The notes under the pieces: generated by a model
What the model was told of the DNA's origin: nothing
The model's database searches: none
Seen by the model: only the letters and a program-made list of their open reading frames with translations
Assembly (NCBI RefSeq): GCF_000518085.1
Contig: NZ_JACX01000001.1
Span: 186,001-250,000 of the forward strand
From: Bartonella grahamii ATCC 700132
GTDB lineage: Bacteria; Pseudomonadota; Alphaproteobacteria; Rhizobiales; Rhizobiaceae
Length of the DNA: 64,000 nucleotides
Direction: 5' to 3'
Translations under genes and position numbers: made by a program
Shown here: piece after piece, positions 10,466 to 18,682 of the stretch
Position numbering within the stretch: position 1 is the first letter of the stretch
Layout: every line of letters starts with the position of its first letter

Positions 10466-11260
10466 TCAAAGAGAAAACTGATTTCCCAAATAAATTCTGC
10501 GTACATCAACGTTGTTGATAATATCATTAGGACAACCGTGAACTAACACCCGCCCTGTATGAATAATATAAGCGCGATCGACAAGCCCTAATGTCTCACG
10601 CACATTATGATCCGTTATTAGAACACCAATGCCACGCCTAGTTAAATGACGAATAAGTTGTTGAATATCGAAAATAGCGATAGGATCAATTCCTGCAAAT
10701 GGTTCATCAAGTAACATAAAATGGGGACGAGAAGCTAAAGCGCGCGCAATTTCAAGTCGCCGACGTTCACCTCCAGATAACGAAAGTGCAGACATTTTAC
10801 GTAAATGATCAATTTTAAATTCATGTAAAAGGCTATCTAACTCTTCACGTTGTTTAAGGCGATCTTTTTCAACGACCTCTAAAACAGCTTTAATGTTATT
10901 TTCTACTGAAAGACCACGAAAAATAGAAGCTTCCTGTGGAAGATATCCAATACCTAAACGCGCACGTCGATACATCGGAAGATGCGTAATATCAAATCCA
11001 TCAATTTTAATGGATCCTCCATCAGATTTTATGAGCCCCGTAACCATATAAAAACAAGTTGTTTTACCTGCCCCATTGGGCCCCAAAATGCCAACGGCTT
11101 CTCCCGTACGAATGCCAAAAGAAACACCATTAACAGTTCGTCTTCCTCGATAAACTTTAATCAAGTTACTGGCAATCAAGGTCCCTTTTAAGGGATTTTT
11201 TGAAGCTTCACTTTCAAGATTATACCTATCGGTCTGCTTTTTTCTTTTGATTCCAAACAT
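10466..11260 (-). CDS. lptB: LPS export ABC transporter ATPase
   Basis: LptB is the cytoplasmic ATPase that powers extraction of lipopolysaccharide from the inner membrane by LptFG and its passage to LptC and LptA. The 264-residue protein has Walker A GPNGAGKTT (60-68), a Q-loop (YLPQEASIF), the ABC signature LSGGERRRLE and Walker B FMLLDEPFAGIDP, then the switch histidine in ITDHNVRE. It has an N-terminal extension of roughly 25 basic residues compared with E. coli. It lies 6 bases after lptA, in the order lptC-lptA-lptB, surely one transcript. Confidence 0.96.
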   Translation of the reverse strand: MFGIKRKKQTDRYNLESEASKNPLKGTLIASNLIKVYRGRRTVNGVSFGIRTGEAVGILGPNGAGKTTCFYMVTGLIKSDGGSIKIDGFDITHLPMYRRARLGIGYLPQEASIFRGLSVENNIKAVLEVVEKDRLKQREELDSLLHEFKIDHLRKMSALSLSGGERRRLEIARALASRPHFMLLDEPFAGIDPIAIFDIQQLIRHLTRRGIGVLITDHNVRETLGLVDRAYIIHTGRVLVHGCPNDIINNVDVRRIYLGNQFSL

Positions 11261-11266
11261 GAAATC

Positions 11267-11866
11267 TTAACGGCCATTCTTTTGATTTTGTTTTAAAATA
11301 ATAGAAACACGACCTTTTTTTTTAGGCGTCTCACAACCTTCTAAAAAAGCCTTTCCGCTTTCCATATTTGCCGTTAGTTTGCACCCCGTGGCCACATTGT
11401 CACCATCAGTTAATACAACATGACTCCCTGTCAAACTCATCATTTTTGACTTTCCATCAAAAACGCCTTTGTCACCCGTAGCAATTTGCGTAGCAATTTT
11501 TATATAAACTTTTCCTAAAGCTTCCATTTTTTGTATACCCGACGAACCAAATAAAGAAACAGATGATGCCTTTGTATCTTCCTTGTTTTTATCAATTTCT
11601 TTATATGCTTTATCGTAGTAAACAACTAATTTTGCCGTTCTTAAAAGACGTTCACCTTGCACCACTGAAACATCACCTTTAAAAAGCGCTATCCCTTCTT
11701 TATCACGTATTTCCAAAGAATCTGCATGAAGTTCTACCGGTTCTTTGTCGCTTGATAAACTTATTCCAAAATGGGCCACTTCAGCATATCCTAAAACTGC
11801 TCCTCCTCCTAACATTCCCATGCTAAAAGCCAAGGTCACACCTATCCATCTTTTGTACGATTTCAT
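11267..11866 (-). CDS. lptA: Periplasmic LPS transport protein LptA (OstA domain)
   Basis: LptA forms the periplasmic bridge that carries LPS between the membranes. The 199-residue protein has a hydrophobic N-terminus that serves as a signal peptide (MKSYKRWIGVTLAFSMGMLG). An OstA/LptA beta-jellyroll domain follows, with the pattern VELHADSLEIRDKEGIALFKGDV near residues 43-65 and further beta repeats ending in a basic, Lys-rich tail. The family is weakly conserved, but position between lptC and lptB settles the call. The gap to lptC is 76 bases and to lptB six. Confidence 0.9.
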   Translation of the reverse strand: MKSYKRWIGVTLAFSMGMLGGGAVLGYAEVAHFGISLSSDKEPVELHADSLEIRDKEGIALFKGDVSVVQGERLLRTAKLVVYYDKAYKEIDKNKEDTKASSVSLFGSSGIQKMEALGKVYIKIATQIATGDKGVFDGKSKMMSLTGSHVVLTDGDNVATGCKLTANMESGKAFLEGCETPKKKGRVSIILKQNQKNGR

Positions 11867-11942
11867 TATTTCAATTCTTCTGTTTGTATATACACATACT
11901 TCTCTTTATAAATATCCTTTGAAGATTCGTATTGATCTTGCG

Positions 11943-12587
11943 TCATTGCTTTTGAAGCACTAAATGCACACCACCATGGAAATACATGTTTTTTCCTTTT
12001 TCTCGAATTTGTAAGGCATTTGCGGCAAGATGCAAACCCGCTTGCTGAATATTAACACGTTGATCTGTTTTTAACTGTCCCTCGGATAAGTTAATACTCG
12101 CTGACATAAATTGTACCATGATCCCATCATTCGTCGTAATGGTGAATGGCTTGTCCAACTGTAAAAAACCATTAATGTTATCGTAAACCCCCCCTTGTGC
12201 TGCGAGAAAAACCTGTTTTTGTTGGCCCATAAATGCTTTAGCTGTAATGTTTTGCAACCCAATCATTCCAGAGTGTGTATGGTCTTGAAATGCCTTTTCT
12301 GCTTTAAGCCAATAAGGTTCATGAGCACGCGTATACCCTTCTAACTTTGGATTGAGCATTGTCAAATTCACCACGCCACTTTCTTCATTATTCAAAGGCA
12401 TAGAATCAGAAGTAACGGGAACCAAGAAAAACGTAAACCAGCAAAAAACCAGCGCTGAAATTAACGCTAAGAGAGGTAAAAAAATTTTTAATACGCTAAT
12501 GCGACGCGAATGACGGGATGCTTTTTTTAAAACATCTCCAAAAGATGATTGCGTTGAAAAGGCTTCATAATTATTGTGTACGGACAT
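11943..12587 (-). CDS. lptC: LPS export inner-membrane anchored protein LptC
   Basis: This 214-residue protein has one membrane span near residues 31-56 and a periplasmic beta-strand region. That is the layout of LptC (DUF1239), the bitopic partner that receives LPS from LptBFG and hands it to LptA. Conserved-looking parts include MLNPKLEGYTRAHEPYWLKAE. It heads the lptC-lptA-lptB group. Upstream, 184 bases separate it from ihfB, which is transcribed in the opposite direction, so both promoters should lie in that gap. Sequence identity alone is modest; the context is strong. Confidence 0.88.
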   Translation of the reverse strand: MSVHNNYEAFSTQSSFGDVLKKASRHSRRISVLKIFLPLLALISALVFCWFTFFLVPVTSDSMPLNNEESGVVNLTMLNPKLEGYTRAHEPYWLKAEKAFQDHTHSGMIGLQNITAKAFMGQQKQVFLAAQGGVYDNINGFLQLDKPFTITTNDGIMVQFMSASINLSEGQLKTDQRVNIQQAGLHLAANALQIREKGKNMYFHGGVHLVLQKQ

Positions 12588-12771
12588 ACTCTCCTAATCT
12601 CTTAAATACTCCGCATTTTTAATCTGTATAACCTTTATAGAAGGTATTTTCAAATTTTGTTTCTTGCAATTTGTTTTTTCTTGGTTTTATTTTGCTTTTA
12701 TCCGTTTATATATTGTAATATGCATGAAGTGCACAATTACAAAAAAATTTTTGTGTGAAAGTGAGGCTATT

Positions 12772-13050
12772 GTGGTAAAATCAGAGCTTGTGCAAATTAT
12801 CGCTCGTCATAACCCGCATCTTTTTCAACGGGATGTGGAGAATATTGTAAACGCTATTTTTGAGGAAATTTCAACAGCACTTGCAAATGGCAATCGCGTT
12901 GAACTTCGTGGATTTGGAGCTTTTTCTGTAAAAAGCCGTTCAGCCCGTAATGGACGTAATCCACGAACAGGTGAAGCTGTTTCTGTTGAAGAAAAGTGGA
13001 TTCCTTTTTTTAAAACTGGCAAGGATTTACGCGACCGTCTTAATCAGTGA
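12772..13050 (+). CDS. ihfB: Integration host factor beta subunit
   Basis: IHF beta pairs with IHF alpha to bind and sharply bend DNA at specific sites in replication, recombination and transcription. I place the start at the GTG at 12772, after a GAGG ribosome site, giving 92 residues that begin [18 protein letters not shown] as in other alphaproteobacteria. The frame stays open upstream, but that part is unlike the family. The DNA-binding arm [15 protein letters not shown] and the preceding [12 protein letters not shown] are intact. The LapA-domain gene begins 7 bases after its stop, so the two are likely cotranscribed. Confidence 0.94.
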   Translation: MVKSELVQIIARHNPHLFQRDVENIVNAIFEEISTALANGNRVELRGFGAFSVKSRSARNGRNPRTGEAVSVEEKWIPFFKTGKDLRDRLNQ

Positions 13051-13057
13051 GAAACTT

Positions 13058-13354
13058 ATGATAATTAAACGTATTCTTCTAACAAGTATCGGTGTGATTC
13101 TTGCAGCTTTTTTGATTGTTTTTATCGTGGCTAATCGGCAAATGGTTCCGTTAACCCTTGATCCTTTTCGAGCAGATTCTGAAAGTTTTACTTATCATGC
13201 TCCCCTCTTTATATGGCTCTTTATTTTCTTTGGTTTTGGTATTTTATTAGGAAATCTGATCAGTTGGTTTTCCTATCACAAATACAAAAAAGATCTCAAA
13301 AAAAGTAAAGCCGAGATCGAAAAATTGAAAACATCTATCACAAATCTTGTGTAA
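13058..13354 (+). CDS. LapA-domain (DUF1049) small membrane protein
   Basis: A 98-residue protein starting at the ATG at 13058. It has two hydrophobic segments (about residues 4-24 and 48-70) followed by a charged, coiled tail rich in Lys and Glu, the layout of LapA/DUF1049 proteins. E. coli LapA acts with LapB in LPS assembly control; whether this one does is not known. An open frame extends upstream into ihfB, but the real start is clear from its position 7 bases after the ihfB stop. The link with ihfB is common in alphaproteobacteria. Confidence 0.8.
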   Translation: MIIKRILLTSIGVILAAFLIVFIVANRQMVPLTLDPFRADSESFTYHAPLFIWLFIFFGFGILLGNLISWFSYHKYKKDLKKSKAEIEKLKTSITNLV

Positions 13355-13525
13355 TTGGTATTTTAATTAAATCTTTTCTCTCTGTATTTTATATTCAGTA
13401 CAGAGTTAAAAGTGCTCTTTTCTTTTTTATACATATTTTAATTGGCTTTAGCTCTTTTGCACTTTTACTAAACACTTAAGAGCTTTATAATATATTTTCA
13501 TACCTCATATACCGTGATACAAAAC

Positions 13526-14461
13526 ATGCCCGCACAATGCTTTCAATCCTCCTCCCATAACAATAGATATCCGCAGGAAAAGTTGCCACTTATTTTAGAA
13601 ACAGGTGTAAGTGAAAACTATGCTCTCATTGATTCTGGTCATGGACAAAAATTAGAACGTTATGGAGCTTACCGCATTATTCGACCAGAAGGTCAAGCAC
13701 TATGGAAACCCGCTTTACCACGAAAACAATGGGCTAATGTTGATGCTATTTTCACAGGAAACCGTGATGAAGAAGGGGTTGGTCGTTGGCATTTTCCTAA
13801 AAAGCCACTTGATGAAACATGGACTCTTTCTTGGAATGGATTGTTTTTTCTAGGCCGTTTTACTTCCTTTCGGCATGTAGGGGTTTTTCCTGAACAAGAT
13901 GCTCATTGGCGCTCTATGGAAGAACAAATTGTTAAAGCCGAACGTCCTATAAAATTGTTGAATCTTTTTGGCTATACAGGTATTGCCTCTTTGATTGGGG
14001 CACGAGCGGGTGCGAATGTTACCCATGTTGATGCTTCTAAAAAAGCCATTGCGTGGGCAAAAGCTAATCAAGAAAAAGCAGGATTACCAGATCATTCTAT
14101 TCGCTGGATTTGCGATGATGCTATGAAATTTGTCGAGCGTGAACTGCGTCGTAAGAAAAGCTATGATATGATTCTTCTTGATCCCCCTGCTTATGGGCGT
14201 GGACCCCATGGTGAAATTTGGCAACTGTTTGATCATTTACCCGCTATGATCACAAATTGTCGTAAACTTCTCTCTGATAAACCGCTCTCTGTTGTCCTTA
14301 CAGCTTATTCTATTCGTGCTTCCTTTTTTGCACTTCATGCTTTAATGCGTGATGCATTTGTAAATCTTGGTGGTACGGTCGAATCAGGAGAACTCATTTT
14401 GCGTGAAGAAGTTGCAGGACGTGCTCTTTCTACTTCTCTTTTTAGCCGTTGGATTGCTTGA
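13526..14461 (+). CDS. Class I SAM-dependent methyltransferase (RlmI/RlmK-like)
   Basis: A protein of about 311 residues with a SAM-binding Rossmann fold: motif I LLNLFGYTGIASLIGARAG, an acidic residue after strand 2 (THVDASKKAI), and a catalytic-type DPPAYGRG motif. The latter is typical of RNA or N-methyltransferases of the RlmI/RlmK group. I prefer the ATG at 13526; a GTG at 13514 is in frame and neither has a good ribosome site. The stop is followed within a few bases by the start of a second RNA methyltransferase, so the pair may be translated together. The substrate is probably rRNA, by inference from the fold and neighbour. Confidence 0.8.
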   Translation: MPAQCFQSSSHNNRYPQEKLPLILETGVSENYALIDSGHGQKLERYGAYRIIRPEGQALWKPALPRKQWANVDAIFTGNRDEEGVGRWHFPKKPLDETWTLSWNGLFFLGRFTSFRHVGVFPEQDAHWRSMEEQIVKAERPIKLLNLFGYTGIASLIGARAGANVTHVDASKKAIAWAKANQEKAGLPDHSIRWICDDAMKFVERELRRKKSYDMILLDPPAYGRGPHGEIWQLFDHLPAMITNCRKLLSDKPLSVVLTAYSIRASFFALHALMRDAFVNLGGTVESGELILREEVAGRALSTSLFSRWIA

Positions 14462-14463
14462 AT

Positions 14464-15318
14464 ATGTGTAGACCCAAAACTGGTAGAGTGAAAGAAATTA
14501 CCTCTCTTAGCAACCCCATCATAAAAGACCTTAAAGCACTTAGCCAAAAGAAAAACCGTAATAGAGAAGGTCTTTTCATGGCAGAGGGATTGAAATTAGT
14601 CATTGATGCTCTCGATCTCGGCTGGACAATACAGACGCTTATTTTTTCTAAAAGTAAAATTGGTAATGCTGCTATCGAAAATACTGCCGCACGTGCTGTA
14701 GCCAACGGTGGTTTTGTTATTAAAGCCTCACAAAAGGTTATGGAATCACTTACCCGACGCGATAATCCACAAACAGTTATTGGTATTTTCAAGCAAAAAT
14801 GGCACCCTTTTGAAATGATAAAAGGACAGATTAAAGATGTTTACATCGCGCTTGATCGTGTACGTGATCCTGGAAATCTTGGTACCATTATTCGAACCGC
14901 TGATGCTGTAGGTGCTAAAGGTGTTATTTTAATTGGCGAAACAACAGACCCTTTCTCGCCTGAAACAGTTCGTGCAACCATGGGATCTATTTTCTCTGTA
15001 CCACTTTATCGTCTTGATGAAAGCGCCTTTTTAAACTGGTCTGCTCACTTTAAAGGTATGATCGTTGGAACACATCTCAAAGGATCTCTGGATTATCGCA
15101 CACTTGATTTCAAAAATGGCCCTATTATCCTTTTAATGGGAAATGAAAAACAAGGATTATCAGATCTTCTTACAAATCGGTGTGATAAACTTGCGCGTAT
15201 TCCACAAAGCGGACGTGCAGACTCGCTTAATCTAGCTGTAGCAACAGCTGTTATGCTTTATGAAATCCGTCGCCCCTATTTAATACTGGAACCATGTGAG
15301 GAAAAATATGATGCGTAA
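14464..15318 (+). CDS. SpoU/TrmH-family RNA 2'-O-methyltransferase
   Basis: This is a 284-residue SPOUT-class methyltransferase. It has an N-terminal substrate-binding domain (KKNRNREGLFMAEGLKLV, typical of the SpoU substrate-binding module). The knotted catalytic domain follows with motif 1 LDRVRDPGNLGTIIRTADA, motif 2 ILLMGNEKQGLS and motif 3 RIPQSGRADSLNLAVATAV. Members methylate ribose 2'-OH in 23S rRNA or tRNA; which nucleotide cannot be told. I chose the ATG at 14464; a TTG at 14449 overlapping the previous gene is possible. The end overlaps the start of lspA by 11 bases. Confidence 0.9.
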   Translation: MCRPKTGRVKEITSLSNPIIKDLKALSQKKNRNREGLFMAEGLKLVIDALDLGWTIQTLIFSKSKIGNAAIENTAARAVANGGFVIKASQKVMESLTRRDNPQTVIGIFKQKWHPFEMIKGQIKDVYIALDRVRDPGNLGTIIRTADAVGAKGVILIGETTDPFSPETVRATMGSIFSVPLYRLDESAFLNWSAHFKGMIVGTHLKGSLDYRTLDFKNGPIILLMGNEKQGLSDLLTNRCDKLARIPQSGRADSLNLAVATAVMLYEIRRPYLILEPCEEKYDA

Positions 15319-15811
15319 ATCACTCCCTTTTCTTCTCTTGGGCTTGGCTTTTACAGTAGTACTTGATCAAGCTGTCAAATACTGGGTTATGCACAATATG
15401 CCTTTAGGAACAGAAATTTCGCTTATTCCTTTTCTTTCCCTTTATCATGTGCGTAATTCTGGCATTGCATTTTCGTTTTTTTCTTCCTTTTCTCACTGGG
15501 GAATCATCGCCATCACAATCATTGTGATTATCTTCCTTCTACGGCTATGGAAAAATACTGAACATAATAAGTCTTTAATGCGCTTTGGCCTTATTCTTAT
15601 TATTGGGGGAGCAATTGGCAATCTCGTTGATCGTATTCGCTTTCATCATGTCACTGATTATATACTCTTTCATATTGATGATATTTTTTATTTTGCTATT
15701 TTCAACCTTGCAGATAGTTTTATCACTCTCGGTGTTATTGCCATCCTTATTGAAGAATTGCGCACTTGGATGAAAGAAAAACGTCATTCTAACAGTACAT
15801 CTTCTCATTGA
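15308..15811 (+). CDS. lspA: Prolipoprotein signal peptidase (signal peptidase II)
   Basis: LspA is the inner-membrane aspartyl protease that removes the signal peptide from lipid-modified prolipoproteins. The 167-residue protein has four membrane spans and the diagnostic boxes: RNSGIAFSF, then GGAIGNLVDRI with the first catalytic Asp, then FNLADSFITLG with the second. I take the ATG at 15308, six bases after a GAGG site; a GTG at 15296 is also in frame. The start is inside the end of the preceding methyltransferase gene, so expression is coupled. Lipoproteins such as the Omp19-like protein at 39.9 kb would be its substrates. Confidence 0.95.
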   Translation: MMRKSLPFLLLGLAFTVVLDQAVKYWVMHNMPLGTEISLIPFLSLYHVRNSGIAFSFFSSFSHWGIIAITIIVIIFLLRLWKNTEHNKSLMRFGLILIIGGAIGNLVDRIRFHHVTDYILFHIDDIFYFAIFNLADSFITLGVIAILIEELRTWMKEKRHSNSTSSH

Positions 15812-16927
15812 TATGCTCATTGTCTTAGAAAACAGAGCTTATTGACCATCATAAGCCTGATTATAAATTGATTTTTCTTGGATAATTCTTGCAGCTAATT
15901 GTTTTTCGTGTTTCTTTTCATAAAATTATAAAATCTTATTTTTCAAATTTACACTTCTACACTTGGTCAATGCAAAAGAAATGAACTCAAATAGAAATCA
16001 ATATTTTTTATCCATATGTCCTCTATCAAATTCAGAGAGAAAATATTTTACAGCATTTAAAGTTCTATTATTTGCTTAGAACATTTGCTTTTCATATGTT
16101 TTTTAGTTTTTACAGGTATTGTTTTCTACAGAGCCTTTCTTAAGTGCTTCGTTAAAAAACTCTCCTTTTTTATTTTATATATTGTTTAATAAAAAACATT
16201 TTTTCAACTATTTTCAATGGTATCTTGTTAAACCAACCTATTGATTATAGATATAAATTACCTTTTTTATATTGGATAAAAGCCCTTAATAGTCTAAATC
16301 TCTTTTATTTGGAATCTGTTCATGTTGAATCCATTAAAACCATGTCTCTTGAAAGACACAAGCAAGTCAATAATCCTGATTGATTTAATATAAACAAATT
16401 TGCAACCAGAGAATCTTACGATATTCAGAATATCATTTAACATACAAAAAAGACAGTTTATCATTATATATCAATATGTTAAAAATCAAATTCAATACCT
16501 CTTCTAACCATGCAAAACAGGTGCAATATTGAAGGTTGAAAAATAGTGTTATGATTGTTGCCGCTCTTCCCATAAACGCAAAATAGTGGATATTTTATAA
16601 AGGATTGTATTACATAGTTTCTGTGAATAATAAAAATTTTTTGAGTATAGTCTTTTTATCTTGTAAAAACATGGCGAAAAATGAAAATATTTTTTATTAA
16701 AATGAACCGTTTCCTTACCAATTTGTAAGGTTCCTTCTTCATATAAATCTCTTGTAATTTTTAAATAAATCTCCATAATAAGAGCAAATATGCTGGAATT
16801 CTGTCAGTGATTCTTAGGGTTTTTTGTATTTGCCCAATTAAGGCTTATGCCAAGCTTATCTGTGTAATGACAGAGACACTTTTAAAGCCCTATACCTGAC
16901 GGAACATATGCTAAAGGATTTTATATT
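15812..16927. other. Long AT-rich spacer, no supported gene
   Basis: About 1.1 kb between lspA and the Bax-inhibitor-type gene. A 75-codon frame on the minus strand (16549-16776) has no ribosome site, low complexity and no family likeness. I see no tRNA, strong hairpin or repeat. The last 100 bases should hold the promoter of the downstream gene. Confidence 0.45.
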
Positions 16928-17701
16928 ATGGCTAATTTTAAAAATTTACGTTCGGCGCCTACTTCTCACGCCGATGCATCAATTGATCAGGGATTGCGCG
17001 ACTATATGTTGGGTGTCTACAATACAATGGCCATTGGTTTGCTTATTACAGCTGCTGCCGCTTATGTAATTGTATCATTAGCAACGACAACAGATATGAG
17101 CCAAGCAGCAGCTCAGATCAATAGCAGTGTTTATTTAACATCATTTGGAGTAACATTTTATACATCGCCATTCTCTTACATTGTTATGTTTGCACCACTC
17201 ATAGCAGTTTTATTCCTCAGTTTTAAAATTAATACATTGAGCACAAATGCTGCTCGTAGCCTCTTTTTTGGTTATGCTGCTCTGGTTGGTCTTTCACTGT
17301 CTTCAATCGTTTTGCGCTATACGACAGAAAGTGTTGTGCAAACATTTGTTATTTCCGCTGCAGCTTTTGGAGCTCTTTCACTTTATGGTTATACGACAAA
17401 GCGTGATCTCACAGCAATCGGTTCATTCCTATTCATCGGATTAATCGGCTTGTTTCTTTCCATGATTGTGAACATTTTTCTTGGATCAAGCGCTTTGCAA
17501 TTTGCTATTTCTGTGATTGGCGTGTTGATCTTTGCTGGTTTAACAGCCTACGATACCCAAAGCATTAAGTTGATGTATTATGAAGGAGATGAAAGCGACA
17601 CCAGAGGACGTAAAGTTATTATGGGCGCGTTGAATCTTTATCTTGATTTCATCAATATGTTTGTCTTCTTGCTACAATTTCTTGGCTCAAACCGTGATTG
17701 A
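16928..17701 (+). CDS. Bax inhibitor-1 / YccA family membrane protein
   Basis: This 257-residue protein has seven predicted membrane spans and the UPF0005/BI-1 pattern, including the late motif FAGLTAYDTQSIKLMYYEG and a final hydrophobic segment ending in LNLYLDFINMFVFLLQ. BI-1 homologues leak calcium or protons across membranes in other systems; bacterial YccA interacts with FtsH. The role here is not known. The soluble N-terminus of about 28 residues is normal for alphaproteobacterial members. It stands alone, followed by a clear terminator. Confidence 0.9.
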   Translation: MANFKNLRSAPTSHADASIDQGLRDYMLGVYNTMAIGLLITAAAAYVIVSLATTTDMSQAAAQINSSVYLTSFGVTFYTSPFSYIVMFAPLIAVLFLSFKINTLSTNAARSLFFGYAALVGLSLSSIVLRYTTESVVQTFVISAAAFGALSLYGYTTKRDLTAIGSFLFIGLIGLFLSMIVNIFLGSSALQFAISVIGVLIFAGLTAYDTQSIKLMYYEGDESDTRGRKVIMGALNLYLDFINMFVFLLQFLGSNRD

Positions 17702-17723
17702 TTACAGAAATCATAACTTAATT

Positions 17724-17765
17724 AAAGAACCTTGTTTCTAAAAGAGACAAGGTTCTTTTGTTTTT
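17724..17765 (+). terminator. Rho-independent terminator after the BI-1 family gene
   Basis: A 16-base-pair stem (AAAGAACCTTGTTTCT with AGAGACAAGGTTCTTT, one G-T pair) with a 3-base loop is followed by TTGTTTTT. It starts 22 bases after the stop codon and is a textbook intrinsic terminator. Confidence 0.85.
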
Positions 17766-17813
17766 AGTGTAAGTCTTTACCCTTTGCCTCTTAGGGACTA
17801 TCCTTTTCGCAAA

Positions 17814-18677
17814 ATGACAAAAATACCTTATAAGCAAAAATTCCCTTGGTTTACCAGTTTTATCCAACAAAAACTCCATAGCTCCCTTTTAAATGCAATT
17901 CACAGCCGCTCTCATCATCAATCAAACATCATCAATCAAAATAGTAATTATGATCTGACTGTTGCTTCCTATAATGTGCATAAATGTGTAGGTGTTGATA
18001 AAATTTTTAATCCTACAAGAATTGTCCGTGTTATTACTGAATTACAAGTTGATATCCTTGCTCTTCAAGAAGCAGATAGACGTTTTGGAGAACGCGTCGG
18101 TTTGATTAATCTTCAGCTATTAAAAGCTGAAACCGGTTTGATTCCTGTACCTCTTAATACTATGTCACCTCATGGACACGGTTGGCATGGGAATGCTCTT
18201 TTTTTGCGAAAGGGATATGTACGTGATACTTTACAAGTCACTCTGCCTAGTATTGAACCACGTGGGGCTGTAATTGTAGAGTTGGAAATGGCAGCAGGCC
18301 CTATTCGTATTATTGCGGCTCATTTTGGCTTATTACGTTACTCTCGTAAACAACAAACAAAAATGCTCCTTGAAATTTTCCAAAAACGCTCCCTTATGCC
18401 TACACTCCTCATAGGAGATTTTAATGAATGGCGGATGGGAAAAGGCTCATCTTTAAATCATTTTTCTCCCTATTTTGATAGCACTTTTGAAGTTGTACCA
18501 AGTTTTCCATCTCGCTTTCCTTTTTTAGCCCTTGATAGAGTTTTTTCTTTTCCCCACCAATTGGTAACAAGTATTGAAAATCATCATTCACCGCTTGCAC
18601 GCATTGCTTCAGATCATTTGCCTATCAAAGCCTATCTTAATCTTTCCAACGCAATCAACATTCTTAAAAATAAATAA
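17814..18677 (+). CDS. Endonuclease/exonuclease/phosphatase family protein
   Basis: A 287-residue protein of the EEP (DNase I-like) superfamily. The metal- and phosphate-binding motifs are present in order: ASYNVHKCVG, LALQEADRRFG with the metal-binding Glu, IGDFNEW with the catalytic Asp and Asn, and the terminal SDHLPI. Such proteins hydrolyse phosphodiesters in nucleic acids, phosphoinositides or sphingomyelin; the substrate here is unknown and no signal peptide is seen. I took the ATG at 17814; a TTG at 17784 would extend it by ten residues. It converges on polA with only five bases between the stop codons. Confidence 0.85.
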   Translation: MTKIPYKQKFPWFTSFIQQKLHSSLLNAIHSRSHHQSNIINQNSNYDLTVASYNVHKCVGVDKIFNPTRIVRVITELQVDILALQEADRRFGERVGLINLQLLKAETGLIPVPLNTMSPHGHGWHGNALFLRKGYVRDTLQVTLPSIEPRGAVIVELEMAAGPIRIIAAHFGLLRYSRKQQTKMLLEIFQKRSLMPTLLIGDFNEWRMGKGSSLNHFSPYFDSTFEVVPSFPSRFPFLALDRVFSFPHQLVTSIENHHSPLARIASDHLPIKAYLNLSNAINILKNK

Positions 18678-18682
18678 AAAAA

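Noticed and set aside
16549-16776. 75-codon minus-strand reading frame between lspA and the BI-1 gene
   Set aside because: It has no ribosome site, an unusual Lys/Tyr/Phe-rich composition expected of AT-rich non-coding DNA, and no recognisable domain.
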